Of a stretch of DNA of 64,000 nucleotides, positions 51,009 to 59,112 are shown piece after piece. Made by a program: the position numbers and the translations under genes. Source of the DNA: Saccharofermentans sp. (GTDB taxonomy: Bacteria > Bacillota_A > Clostridia > Saccharofermentanales > Saccharofermentanaceae); NCBI GenBank assembly GCA_024695565.1, contig JAILHX010000157.1:1-64000 (forward strand), read 5' to 3'. Under the pieces are notes generated by a model. That model searched no databases, had not been told where the DNA came from, and saw only the letters and a program-made list of their open reading frames with translations. Positions within the stretch are counted from its first letter, which is position 1, and each line of letters begins with the position of its first letter.

Positions 51009-51917
51009 ATGTCCAAGCCTGTATTTGTAGGTGCCGGTGTTGCTATCGTTACTCCGTTTTATGAGAATGGCGGAATAAATTTTGATGAACTCAAGCGTAT
51101 GATCGAGTTCCAGATCGCTCAGAAGATCGATTCCATCATTATCTGCGGATCTACCGGCGAAGCTGCTACGATGAATCACGAAGAGCACGTAGAAGCTATC
51201 AAGTGCGCTGTTGATACAGTTGCAGGCCGCGTTCCCGTAATCGCAGGAACAGGTTCTAACGATACTGCTTATGGTATCGAGCTTACCAAGGCAGCAGCCG
51301 AACTCGGAGCTGATGCAGCTCTGCTCGTTACGCCTTATTACAACAAGTGCACACAGGAAGGACTTTACCGTCACTATAAGATGATCGCTGATGCAGTACC
51401 TGAACTGCCTATCATTCTTTATAACGTTCCTTCCAGAACCAACGTCAATATCTCTCCTGAACTTCTCTTTAGACTTTCAGAGTGTGAGAACATCATCGGT
51501 GTTAAGGAGTGCAACTTCGCTCAGGTTCCTGAGATCTACAGCCTCTGCGGCGACAGATATGCTCTCTATTCCGGTGAGGACGGTCTTGCCGTACCTATGA
51601 TCTCTCTTGGTGCCAAGGGCGTTATCTCTGTAATTGCCAACATCATGCCTAAGGAAACATCCGAGATGATCCATGATTACATCAACGGCGATACAGAGAA
51701 GGCAAAGAAGGCACAGATCGACTTCATTCCTCTTGTAAAGGCAATGTTCTGTGAAGTTAACCCGATTCCTGTTAAGGAAGCCATGAACATTCTTGGATGG
51801 AATGCAGGTCCCTGCAGACTTCCTCTTTGTGAGATGAGCAAGGCTAACCACGATAAGGTCGTAGATGTTCTTGCCAAGTATGACACTTCAGCAATGAAGG
51901 CTTTTCTTGGAAAGTAA
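51009..51917 (+). CDS. dapA: 4-hydroxy-tetrahydrodipicolinate synthase
   Basis: 302 residues from the ATG at 51009, eight bases after GGGAGG. Condenses pyruvate with aspartate semialdehyde, first step of the lysine/DAP branch. Motifs: CGSTGEAATMNHEEH, AGTGSNDT, VTPYYNKCTQEGLYRHY (catalytic Tyr region), NVPSRTNVNI, and the Schiff-base Lys in IIGVKECN. The C-terminal half is complete. dapB follows after 23 bases. Both serve peptidoglycan and lysine. Confidence 0.97.
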   Translation: MSKPVFVGAGVAIVTPFYENGGINFDELKRMIEFQIAQKIDSIIICGSTGEAATMNHEEHVEAIKCAVDTVAGRVPVIAGTGSNDTAYGIELTKAAAELGADAALLVTPYYNKCTQEGLYRHYKMIADAVPELPIILYNVPSRTNVNISPELLFRLSECENIIGVKECNFAQVPEIYSLCGDRYALYSGEDGLAVPMISLGAKGVISVIANIMPKETSEMIHDYINGDTEKAKKAQIDFIPLVKAMFCEVNPIPVKEAMNILGWNAGPCRLPLCEMSKANHDKVVDVLAKYDTSAMKAFLGK

Positions 51918-51940
51918 TCTGATAGGAACAGGAGTATCAA

Positions 51941-52708
51941 ATGGTTAAGATTTTTCTAAACGGTTGTTGCGGAAGAATGGGCAAAGCCATTGTTGACTTG
52001 TGCCTTCACAGTGATGAATACCAGATCGTAGCAGGCGGCGATATTTTCGAGAACCCTGATTACAAGTTCCCGGTTTATACAAGCGTTAATGAATGCACCG
52101 AGGATTTTGATGTGATCATCGATTTCTCCAATGCCAAAGCCGTTCCTACTATCCTTGAATTTGCGCTTTCCCGCAAGAAGCCTTTTATCTGCTGCACAAC
52201 AGCTCTTTCTGACGAGACAGTCAATGATATCCTCAAGGCTTCTGAGGAGATCGCGGTATTCAAGTCTGCAAACATGAGCATCGGTATCAATCTCATGATC
52301 GAGCTTGCCAAGCAGGCTACGAAGATTCTTTATCCCGATTTCGATATCGAGATCTTAGAGGCTCACCACAACAGGAAGCTGGATGCACCTTCCGGTACTG
52401 CGATGATGATCGCTAATGCAATCGATCAGGAGATCCCTGATAAGGTTGAATATGTATATGACAGACACAGCGTTAATAAGGCCAGATCCAAGCAGGAGAT
52501 CGGCATCTCTTCCATCAGGGGCGGTAACATAGTCGGTGAACATCAGGCTATGTTTATCAGTGATGAAGAGATAATCACGATCAGCCACAGCGCACAGACC
52601 AGAGATGTATTCGCCAAGGGTGCATTAAGGGCTGCCAAATTTATGGCCGATAAAGAGCGTGGATATTTCACAATGTCTGATATAATTGCTGAGTATACAG
52701 GCGAATAA
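51941..52708 (+). CDS. dapB: 4-hydroxy-tetrahydrodipicolinate reductase
   Basis: 255 residues. The NAD(P)H loop is LNGCCGRMGKAIVD. The catalytic region is EAHHNRKLDAPSGTAMM, with the His pair and the Lys that binds substrate, and SSIRGGNIVGEHQ follows. It reduces the product of DapA. Near its end (52679-52686) is TGATATAAT-like text (TCTGATATAATT), a possible promoter for yajC; the resemblance to the boxes at 13503 and 14943 is the only evidence. Confidence 0.97.
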   Translation: MVKIFLNGCCGRMGKAIVDLCLHSDEYQIVAGGDIFENPDYKFPVYTSVNECTEDFDVIIDFSNAKAVPTILEFALSRKKPFICCTTALSDETVNDILKASEEIAVFKSANMSIGINLMIELAKQATKILYPDFDIEILEAHHNRKLDAPSGTAMMIANAIDQEIPDKVEYVYDRHSVNKARSKQEIGISSIRGGNIVGEHQAMFISDEEIITISHSAQTRDVFAKGALRAAKFMADKERGYFTMSDIIAEYTGE

Positions 52709-52727
52709 TTTTTTGGAGGAATTATAA

Positions 52728-53150
52728 ATGTTCAATTTTGAAGATACCGGTTTTGGCTTACAGTCTTTCCTCGGTAATGGTGAGATGATGGGATCTGCTG
52801 CATCCCTCGGACTTCTTGTCCTTATGTTCGTGGTCTTTTACTTCATTCTTATCAGACCTCAGCGTAAGAAGGATAAGGAACTTAAGGAGCAGATGAGCAA
52901 GCTTCAGGTCGGCGATAAGGTCGTTACCATCGGCGGTCTCGTAGGTTTTGTTGCTAACGTTAAGGGTGATGAGGTTACCATCTCAACATCCGCAGCTAAT
53001 ACACTCGTTACTTTCTCAAAGAGCGCTATTCAGACCGTTATTAAGCGTGATCAGCTCAATCCTGACGGTTCCGTCAAGAAGTCTGAAGAGCCTGAGAAGC
53101 CTTCTTTCTTTGGCAAGAAGAAGGAGAAGAAGGATAAGGACGCTGAGTAA
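52728..53150 (+). CDS. yajC: Preprotein translocase subunit YajC
   Basis: 140 residues. One membrane segment (about 25-43, LGLLVLMFVVFYFILIRPQ) followed by RKKDKELKEQMSKLQVGDKV and VVTIGGLVGFVANV, the YajC cytoplasmic domain. The C-terminus is a Lys/Glu tail. YajC joins SecD-SecF in the Sec holotranslocon; secD and secF are not adjacent here. RBS GGAGG nine bases upstream. Ends before a terminator. Confidence 0.95.
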   Translation: MFNFEDTGFGLQSFLGNGEMMGSAASLGLLVLMFVVFYFILIRPQRKKDKELKEQMSKLQVGDKVVTIGGLVGFVANVKGDEVTISTSAANTLVTFSKSAIQTVIKRDQLNPDGSVKKSEEPEKPSFFGKKKEKKDKDAE

Positions 53151-53176
53151 TTCCTTCTCATACGGCTGTTTATACG

Positions 53177-53204
53177 GGCCCGGAATTTGCACCGGGCCTT
53201 TTAA
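53177..53204 (+). terminator. Terminator after yajC
   Basis: A 7-base GC stem, GGCCCGG (53177-53183) and CCGGGCC (53192-53198), with an 8-base loop, then TTTTAATT. It separates the dap-yajC unit from dnaG. Confidence 0.9.
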
Positions 53205-53222
53205 TTAATAACAGAGGTTTAC

Positions 53223-55172
53223 ATGGGACTGATACCTGAGAACGTAATTGATGAAGTGCTTATGAAGGCGGATATCGAATCCGTTGTAAGCCGTTATGTT
53301 CAGCTTAAGCGTTCGGGCGGCAACATGTGGGGTCTCTGTCCTTTCCATTCTGAGAAGACTCCGTCTTTCTCGGTTAATCCGTCCAAGCAGATCTTCCACT
53401 GCTTCGGGTGCGGCAAGGGCGGCAATGCCATAAAGTTCATAATGGAGATCGAGCACCTTAATTATCCTGAAGCGATCAGACATCTTGCAGGATTATATGG
53501 TGTTGATGTTCCCGAGACAGGTTATTCCGGTGATTCCGTAAACAAAGAAGAGAAGAACCGGATCAAGGATATCCTTAAGGAAGCCGCTAAATACTACTAC
53601 AAGTCATTAAATGATCCGGAGATCGGTAAGCCAGCCAGAGAATATGCCGAGAAGAGAGGCCTTTCCAAGCAGACTCTCGACAGCTTCGGACTGGGTTATT
53701 CTCCGATCAGGACCGGCTTGTACGACATATTGAAGGAGAAGGGCTATAAGGATGACGAGATGCTCAAGTCAGGTATCTTTGTCCAGTCTTCGAAAACAAA
53801 CAAACCTTATGAGCTTTTCCGCGGAAGACTGATGTTTCCTATTTTCGACACGTTCGGAACCATAATCGCATTCGGCGGCAGATCTTTGGGTCCTGAGATG
53901 CCCAAGTATGTAAATTCTCCGGATTCGCTCGTATATAACAAGCAGAATCATCTGTATGCGATGAATTTTGCAAGAAAAGAGCAGTCTAAACAGCTTATCG
54001 TTGTTGAAGGTTATATGGATGCCATCGCAATGCATTCGGCTGGTTTCCGGAATACTGTTGCAGCTCTCGGCACATCTTTTACTGACAGCCAGCTTAAGCT
54101 CTGCAGCAGATATGCAGAAGAAGTGGTATTCTTCTTCGATGCTGATGCCGCAGGACAGAAGGCTGCCTTAAGAGCCATCAGGATGATGATGGAATATCTG
54201 AAGAAATTAAGCGGTATCGGGATCCGCATCAGGATCGCGAAGGTGCCTGACGGCAAGGACCCTGATGAATTCATCAGAGTCAACGGTGCCGATAAGTTCA
54301 AGGAAGTCGTCCGCAATGCCCTTTATGTTGAGGACTATCTTCTTGCCAGAGCTAAGAACGATAATACTGATTCGGAGACAGGCACTCTTGATCTCGGCAG
54401 ATATCAGGCAGACATCCTGGAATACGGTTCCTGGATGAATGATGAGATAAAGATGTCCAGAATGGCAGGAGTTGCCGCAGCAATGCTCGGTGCTACGCAG
54501 CAGGCCGTCATGAGCCAGATGCAGAAGTTCAGCATGGCTGAAGACAAGAAGCAGTCACAGCTTAATGCCAGGACCATTGAACGTGAGAGAAGGGAAGATA
54601 TCAGCAGCCGCAACATCGTTGATGAGATCGATCCTGCGCAGGACGTGCCTCAGGAAGTTTCACCTTCTGAACCCCGTGAATTTAGGAAGGTCGACGATTC
54701 AGCTACAGCTGAGGAAATAGAACTGTTTGCATATGCTCTCTCATTGGGAAGCGCTCTTGCTGATCCTTCTAAGATCGACAGTAAGGATATCATCAGGGCA
54801 GATGATTTCTCAGGCGATACGCTCAAGGTGCTCGCAGGCAACTTCCTTAAGATCTTTGACGGCAGGAAAGAGACTCTGTTTGCCAGGATGAGCGATTATT
54901 TCAGCAGGCTTACCATCAACGGCCAGCGTGCTGAGGATGTAATGCTCAGGGCTGTTGAGAATGCTGATAAGAGCCTTAATGTCGAAGTAAAACGCGATAT
55001 GTATCTGACTTTGCTCTGTAAGGTCAGGACCGGCATCATCAATAAAGAGGAAGAGAATCTTATCCGTATGAGAGCTTCGGCCAGCAGCACCGATAAGGCT
55101 AAGATCGATGAGATGCTCAGACGGTTGAGTGATTATAAGCTCGAACTTCGCAACAAGATTGGAGAACTCTGA
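53223..55172 (+). CDS. dnaG: DNA primase
   Basis: 649 residues. CHC2 zinc-binding domain with C39, H42, C60 and C63 (LCPFHSEKTPSFSV and HCFGCGKGG). The TOPRIM domain shows VVEGYMDAIAMHSAG and FFFDADAAGQKAA, with the metal-binding Glu and Asp. The C-terminal region is a helical helicase-binding domain. In Firmicutes dnaG is usually followed by the main sigma factor gene; here trmK follows with a one-base overlap, so no rpoD is in this operon. Assignment secure. Confidence 0.97.
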   Translation: MGLIPENVIDEVLMKADIESVVSRYVQLKRSGGNMWGLCPFHSEKTPSFSVNPSKQIFHCFGCGKGGNAIKFIMEIEHLNYPEAIRHLAGLYGVDVPETGYSGDSVNKEEKNRIKDILKEAAKYYYKSLNDPEIGKPAREYAEKRGLSKQTLDSFGLGYSPIRTGLYDILKEKGYKDDEMLKSGIFVQSSKTNKPYELFRGRLMFPIFDTFGTIIAFGGRSLGPEMPKYVNSPDSLVYNKQNHLYAMNFARKEQSKQLIVVEGYMDAIAMHSAGFRNTVAALGTSFTDSQLKLCSRYAEEVVFFFDADAAGQKAALRAIRMMMEYLKKLSGIGIRIRIAKVPDGKDPDEFIRVNGADKFKEVVRNALYVEDYLLARAKNDNTDSETGTLDLGRYQADILEYGSWMNDEIKMSRMAGVAAAMLGATQQAVMSQMQKFSMAEDKKQSQLNARTIERERREDISSRNIVDEIDPAQDVPQEVSPSEPREFRKVDDSATAEEIELFAYALSLGSALADPSKIDSKDIIRADDFSGDTLKVLAGNFLKIFDGRKETLFARMSDYFSRLTINGQRAEDVMLRAVENADKSLNVEVKRDMYLTLLCKVRTGIINKEEENLIRMRASASSTDKAKIDEMLRRLSDYKLELRNKIGEL

Positions 55173-55867
55173 TGCAGGATCTGCCGATAAGACTGGAGAT
55201 GGTTTTGGAACAGGTAAAATGTGTCCGTAAGGACGAACGTTCCAGAAGGATCATTGATGTCGGTTCGGATCACGGGTTTCTCGCGATAAGGTGCCTCGAA
55301 GAAGACCTGGCAGGTACTGCCGTCTGTACGGAGATACATAATCCGCCTGCCAAAAGATCCTGCGATGCACTTGCTGAGGCCGGATTCGGTGATGTGTCTG
55401 AAGTCTATGTTACTGACGGACTTAAGGGCGTTCCTCTTCAGAACGGCGACGTTATAGTCATAGCCGGTATGGGCGGACTTAACATAATCGATATAATCAC
55501 ACGTGCCCTGAAAGATAATGGTTACCATGTTCTTGAGAATGTGACATTCGTCCTCCAGCCCCAGAAATCCAATGAGATCGTAAGAAATTACCTTGCAAAG
55601 ACAGGATTCGTTTTTGAGGACGAGAGTGTTTGTTATGACAGGGATATATTTTATAATTGTATGCGTGTTGTGTTTAAGGGGATAAGTTCTGCACTGACGG
55701 CTGAAGAAGCATGCTACGGACCTGTCCTGCTTAAGAAATACTATGAAGGGGATACTGCCGTAAGTGATTATTTCGATCATCTGAACTCGCTTTTCGAAGT
55801 AAGGCAGAGAAGCAATCCGGTAGTTATGACGGCATTACAGGAGAGGAAAAGAAATGAACGTAAATGA
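55172..55867 (+). CDS. trmK: tRNA (adenine(22)-N1)-methyltransferase TrmK
   Basis: 231 residues. SAM-binding site IIDVGSDHGFLAIRCL, the motif TDGLKGVPLQNGDVIVIAGM with G-M-G-G, and FVLQPQKSNEIVRNYL are characteristic of the TrmK/YqfN family, which makes m1A22 in tRNA. The gene starts on the last base of dnaG and ends overlapping the Nif3-like gene by 14 bases, the normal dnaG-region partner pair in Firmicutes. Confidence 0.92.
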   Translation: MQDLPIRLEMVLEQVKCVRKDERSRRIIDVGSDHGFLAIRCLEEDLAGTAVCTEIHNPPAKRSCDALAEAGFGDVSEVYVTDGLKGVPLQNGDVIVIAGMGGLNIIDIITRALKDNGYHVLENVTFVLQPQKSNEIVRNYLAKTGFVFEDESVCYDRDIFYNCMRVVFKGISSALTAEEACYGPVLLKKYYEGDTAVSDYFDHLNSLFEVRQRSNPVVMTALQERKRNERK

Positions 55868-56627
55868 TATCGAGTTGTATTTAAACGAAGTTTTTCCGCA
55901 GGAAAATGCACTGGAATACGATAATGTAGGCCTTATCGCAGGTGACAGAGAGAAGGTCGTATCGGCGATCGTTGTATCTCTTGACCTTACGAGCAAAGCT
56001 ATAGCAACGGCCAAATCATGCGGTGCGAACCTTATCGTTACTCATCATCCGATAATTTTCGGCGGCATCAAGGCCCTTACAATGGATGATTATGTCGGCA
56101 GAACGCTTGTAGAGCTTATCAAGTCAGGTATCTCTGTTATAAGCTGCCATACAAATCTCGATCTGACTGATGAATTCGGTAATCTGGCGATTGCTGAACT
56201 CTTAGGTGTGACAGATGCAAAGCATCTGGACGGAGCTGTCTGCGGAGTTGTTTATGAACTTGATTCCAATGAGCCTGTTACGCTCAAACAATACTGTCAG
56301 AAAGTTGCTCAAGACCTTAAGTGCAGCGGTCTTATCACGATCAACGATCCCCAGAACAGGGTCAGCAAAGTCTTTATCCAGGGCGGATCATTCGATGAGG
56401 ATTCGGTTGATGCTATCCTGAAGAACAATGTGGATACGGTAATTTCCGGTGAGATCAAGCATCATGTCTGTGTCGGACTTGGCCAGATGGGTGTTAACAC
56501 CATAATTGCAGGTCATTCTGCTACAGAACAGGCATATCTGCCCAAGATGGCAAAACTGCTTTCGGAGAAGTTCCCCGGAATAGACATTACTGTGAATTAT
56601 AACAACGAAGTATCATCTATACTTTAA
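55854..56627 (+). CDS. Nif3-like dinuclear metal-centre protein
   Basis: 257 residues, Nif3/YqfO/YbgI family (GTP cyclohydrolase 1 type 2-like fold). Metal ligands are probably in VTHHPIIFGGIKAL and SCHTNLDLTDEFGN, with the C-terminal GHSATEQAYLPK His. No insertion domain, so it is the short form. The biochemical role is unsettled. Coupled to trmK by overlap; followed after about 14 bases by the rnpB promoter. Confidence 0.93.
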   Translation: MNVNDIELYLNEVFPQENALEYDNVGLIAGDREKVVSAIVVSLDLTSKAIATAKSCGANLIVTHHPIIFGGIKALTMDDYVGRTLVELIKSGISVISCHTNLDLTDEFGNLAIAELLGVTDAKHLDGAVCGVVYELDSNEPVTLKQYCQKVAQDLKCSGLITINDPQNRVSKVFIQGGSFDEDSVDAILKNNVDTVISGEIKHHVCVGLGQMGVNTIIAGHSATEQAYLPKMAKLLSEKFPGIDITVNYNNEVSSIL

Positions 56628-56640
56628 TTGAGTTTATTAT

Positions 56641-56646
56641 TAGAAT
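56641..56646 (+). promoter_or_regulatory. -10 box of rnpB
   Basis: TAGAAT lies about 13 bases before the RNA start, right after the stop of the Nif3-like gene. A -35 is not clear. Placement fits a start near 56653. Confidence 0.45.
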
Positions 56647-56658
56647 AATTATGTTTTT

Positions 56659-56998
56659 CGGGCAGGCCGAGACGATCGCGGGCGCCATAGTGCGAAAGCA
56701 CGGCGCATGAGGAAAGTCCGGGCTCCATAGGACAGGATGCCGGGCAGTTCCCGGTGAAGGCAACTTTAAGGAAAGTGCAACAGAAAAGAAAACCGCCCCA
56801 CAAGGGTAAGGATGAAAAGGCGAGGTAAGAGCTCACCGGCGATGTGGAGACATATCGGCCTTGTAAACCCCATCCGGAGCAACGTCGAGGAAAGGTATAT
56901 CGTGGTCCGCGAGCCTTAGGAGACGGCTTGAACGTTTTAGAGATATTACGTCTAGATAGATGATCGTCATATACAGAACCCGGCTTACCGGTCTGCAC
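56659..56998 (+). ncRNA. rnpB: RNase P RNA (bacterial class A)
   Basis: The conserved core words are all present in order: GAGGAAAGTCCGGGCTCC, ACAGAAAAGAAAACCGCC, AAGGGTAAGGATGAAAAGGC, GGTAAGAGCTCACCGGCG, TAAACCCCATCCGGAGCAA and, at the 3' end, ACAGAACCCGGCTTA. The ends pair as P1 (GCAGGCC near 56662 with GGTCTGC near 56990). It is the catalytic RNA that matures tRNA 5' ends. Exact ends are estimated to within a few bases. Confidence 0.95.
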
Positions 56999-57041
56999 GA
57001 AGAACATAACCGCGCTATTAAATTTAGGGAGGATTTGGTAA

Positions 57042-58217
57042 ATGTCAGCAGAGTCTTATTTGAGCAGAGGTGTATCACCCACAAAAGATGATGTTAAGGC
57101 AGCAGTAAAGAATCAGTCAAAGGGAGTTTTCCCCGGAGCATTCTGCAAGCTCATTGAAGATCTTGCAGGCGATCCCGAATACTGTACTGCTATCCATGCT
57201 GACGGTGCAGGAACCAAATCTTCCGTAGCTTACCTCATGTATAAAGAGACCGGCAGTTACGACTGGTTCAAGGGCCTTGCTCAGGACTCACTCGTAATGA
57301 ACACTGACGACCTCGCTTGCTGCGGCGTTACCGAGAATCTCATGTTGTCCAATACCATCGGACGCAACGCTCACAGAGTAGACGGTAAGGCTATTGCGAA
57401 GGTTATCGAAGGTTACGATGAGATCATCGCAAAGCTCGCAGATCAGGGCATCAACATCACGATGTGCGGCGGTGAGACTGCAGACGTGGGCGACCTCGTA
57501 AAGACTCTTATCGTTGACTCAACTCTCGTAGCAAGAGCCAAGAGATCAGAAGTAATCAACGCAGCCAACATCAAGCCCGGCAACGTTATCGTAGGCCTCG
57601 CTTCTTTCGGTCAGGCCACATACGAAGACAAGTATAATTCAGGCATGTCTTCCAACGGTCTTACAGCTGCCCGTCACATGCTTCTTAACAAGCATTACTA
57701 TGAGAACTATAAGGAATCTTTCTCTGACACATTGGGAGAGGATAAGGCATACTGCGGAAAGTATCTGCTCTCTGATAAGCTACCGGGAACAGACATTACA
57801 GTCGGTGAGGCCATCCTCGCTCCCACAAGAACATTCCTTCCCGTAATCTCCAAGGTTCTCGCATCTTACAGGGAGAATATCTACGGAATCATCCACTGCA
57901 CAGGCGGCGGCCAGGCTAAGTGCCGTGACTTCGGTACAGGTGTCCGTTATGTTAAGGACAACATGTTTGATCTTCCTCCGCTTTTCCAGGCAATTTATGA
58001 ATCCGGCGAGATCCCGATGAAGGAACTCTTCCAGGTATTCAACTGCGGACACAGGATCGAATTCTACTGTGACGAGTCTGTCGCTTCCAATATCATTGAG
58101 ATCGCATCTTCATTTAACATCGAATCGAAGGTCGTAGGCCATGTCGAAATGTCTTCAAACGGTAACATAAATGAAGTCATTATAAAATCTCAGGGTCAGG
58201 AATTTGTCTATAATTAA
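57042..58217 (+). CDS. purM: Phosphoribosylformylglycinamidine cyclo-ligase (PurM), long form
   Basis: 391 residues. Family text: FKGLAQDSLVMNTDDLACCG (the ATP-binding Asp region), GGETADVGDLVKT, and NCGHRIEFY. The flow and length match the long PurM I know from Bacteroidetes (SYLSRGVSPTKDDVKAAVKN start, IHADGAGTKSS) more than the roughly 345-residue Firmicute PurM, which is a possible sign of transfer. It makes AIR in purine synthesis. No other pur gene is adjacent. RBS AGGGAGGA is about eight bases upstream, and no terminator separates it from rnpB. Confidence 0.88.
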   Translation: MSAESYLSRGVSPTKDDVKAAVKNQSKGVFPGAFCKLIEDLAGDPEYCTAIHADGAGTKSSVAYLMYKETGSYDWFKGLAQDSLVMNTDDLACCGVTENLMLSNTIGRNAHRVDGKAIAKVIEGYDEIIAKLADQGINITMCGGETADVGDLVKTLIVDSTLVARAKRSEVINAANIKPGNVIVGLASFGQATYEDKYNSGMSSNGLTAARHMLLNKHYYENYKESFSDTLGEDKAYCGKYLLSDKLPGTDITVGEAILAPTRTFLPVISKVLASYRENIYGIIHCTGGGQAKCRDFGTGVRYVKDNMFDLPPLFQAIYESGEIPMKELFQVFNCGHRIEFYCDESVASNIIEIASSFNIESKVVGHVEMSSNGNINEVIIKSQGQEFVYN

Positions 58218-58267
58218 ATAAGAGTAGGTGCAATGCCTGCTCGAATAAATTAAAGGCAGGTATTGTT

Positions 58268-58963
58268 ATGGACTCAGTCAAAAAGTATGTTGCCGAGTTT
58301 ATCGGTACATTTACCCTTGTCCTCATCGGATGTGGTACGGCAATGCTCGTAGGATGTGACTCTGCTTCAGGCTGCGGTTATATCCTTACTGCTTTTGCTT
58401 TTGGTCTCGTTATCGTCGGAATGGCATATTGTGTAGGCAATGTTTCAGGTTGCCACATCAATCCTGCTGTTTCACTTGCATGCCTGATCGCAGGCCGTAT
58501 GAAGGTTGGAGAGTTTTTGTTCTATGCGCTCTCACAGGTTCTCGGCGCTATCTGCGGTGCTGCATGCCTTAAGATCATTTTCAGCCTTGGTCAGGTCGAG
58601 GATAAGACCGGCGGCATGGGATCTAATGGTCTTGCAGGTGTAGGCGGCAACTTCGTTGCCGGTCTCCTGGTTGAGATCCTTCTTACATTCATTTTCGTTC
58701 TTGTTATCCTCGGAGTTACAGATTCCAATTATAAGCACGGCTCATTCGGCGGTGTCGTAATCGGTTTTGCTCTCGTTATGGTTCATATCCTCGGTATCGG
58801 ACTTACGGGAACATCTGTTAACCCCGCCCGTTCCATTGGTCCTGCTATCTTTGCAGGTGGTGATGCTCTCATGTCTTTGTGGGTATTCATCGTAGGACCT
58901 TTCATCGGTGCAGCTTTAGCAGCTTTGCTCTATCTGTTCATCGGTAAGAAGAAGTCAGAATAA
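58268..58963 (+). CDS. aqpZ: Aquaporin (MIP family, AqpZ-like)
   Basis: 231 residues with six membrane segments. The two NPA motifs are HINPAVSLA and SVNPARSIGPA. A His in VMVHILGIGLTGT and the Arg after the second NPA agree with the narrow water-selective filter of AqpZ, not with glycerol facilitators, which also tend to be longer. It carries water across the cytoplasmic membrane. RBS is AAAGGCAGG, about eight bases upstream. Stands alone, with its terminator after it. Confidence 0.93.
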   Translation: MDSVKKYVAEFIGTFTLVLIGCGTAMLVGCDSASGCGYILTAFAFGLVIVGMAYCVGNVSGCHINPAVSLACLIAGRMKVGEFLFYALSQVLGAICGAACLKIIFSLGQVEDKTGGMGSNGLAGVGGNFVAGLLVEILLTFIFVLVILGVTDSNYKHGSFGGVVIGFALVMVHILGIGLTGTSVNPARSIGPAIFAGGDALMSLWVFIVGPFIGAALAALLYLFIGKKKSE

Positions 58964-59000
58964 CCTTACTGATTCATTATTAACCCGACCGGGTAAGAAT

Positions 59001-59027
59001 GGGCTGTCTCATCAGAGGCAGCCCTTT
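59001..59027 (+). terminator. Terminator of the aquaporin gene
   Basis: A 10-base stem, GGGCTGTCTC (59001-59010) and GAGGCAGCCC (59015-59024), one G-T pair, loop ATCA, then TTT. Third member of the GGnTGTCTC/GAGGCAnCC hairpin family in the window. Confidence 0.85.
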
Positions 59028-59049
59028 CACTTTGGTTTTTTCGCCGAAT

Positions 59050-59083
59050 TAAAAAAGCTGCTTCAAGCATAATTTGAAGCAGC
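59050..59083 (-). terminator. Terminator of the glutamine synthetase gene
   Basis: Read on the minus strand: a perfect 10-base stem GCTGCTTCAA / TTGAAGCAGC around a 7-base loop, then TTTTTT. It lies 30 bases past the stop codon. Confidence 0.95.
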
Positions 59084-59112
59084 CTCCATTATAAATTCAA
59101 TTGCTGTCAGTA

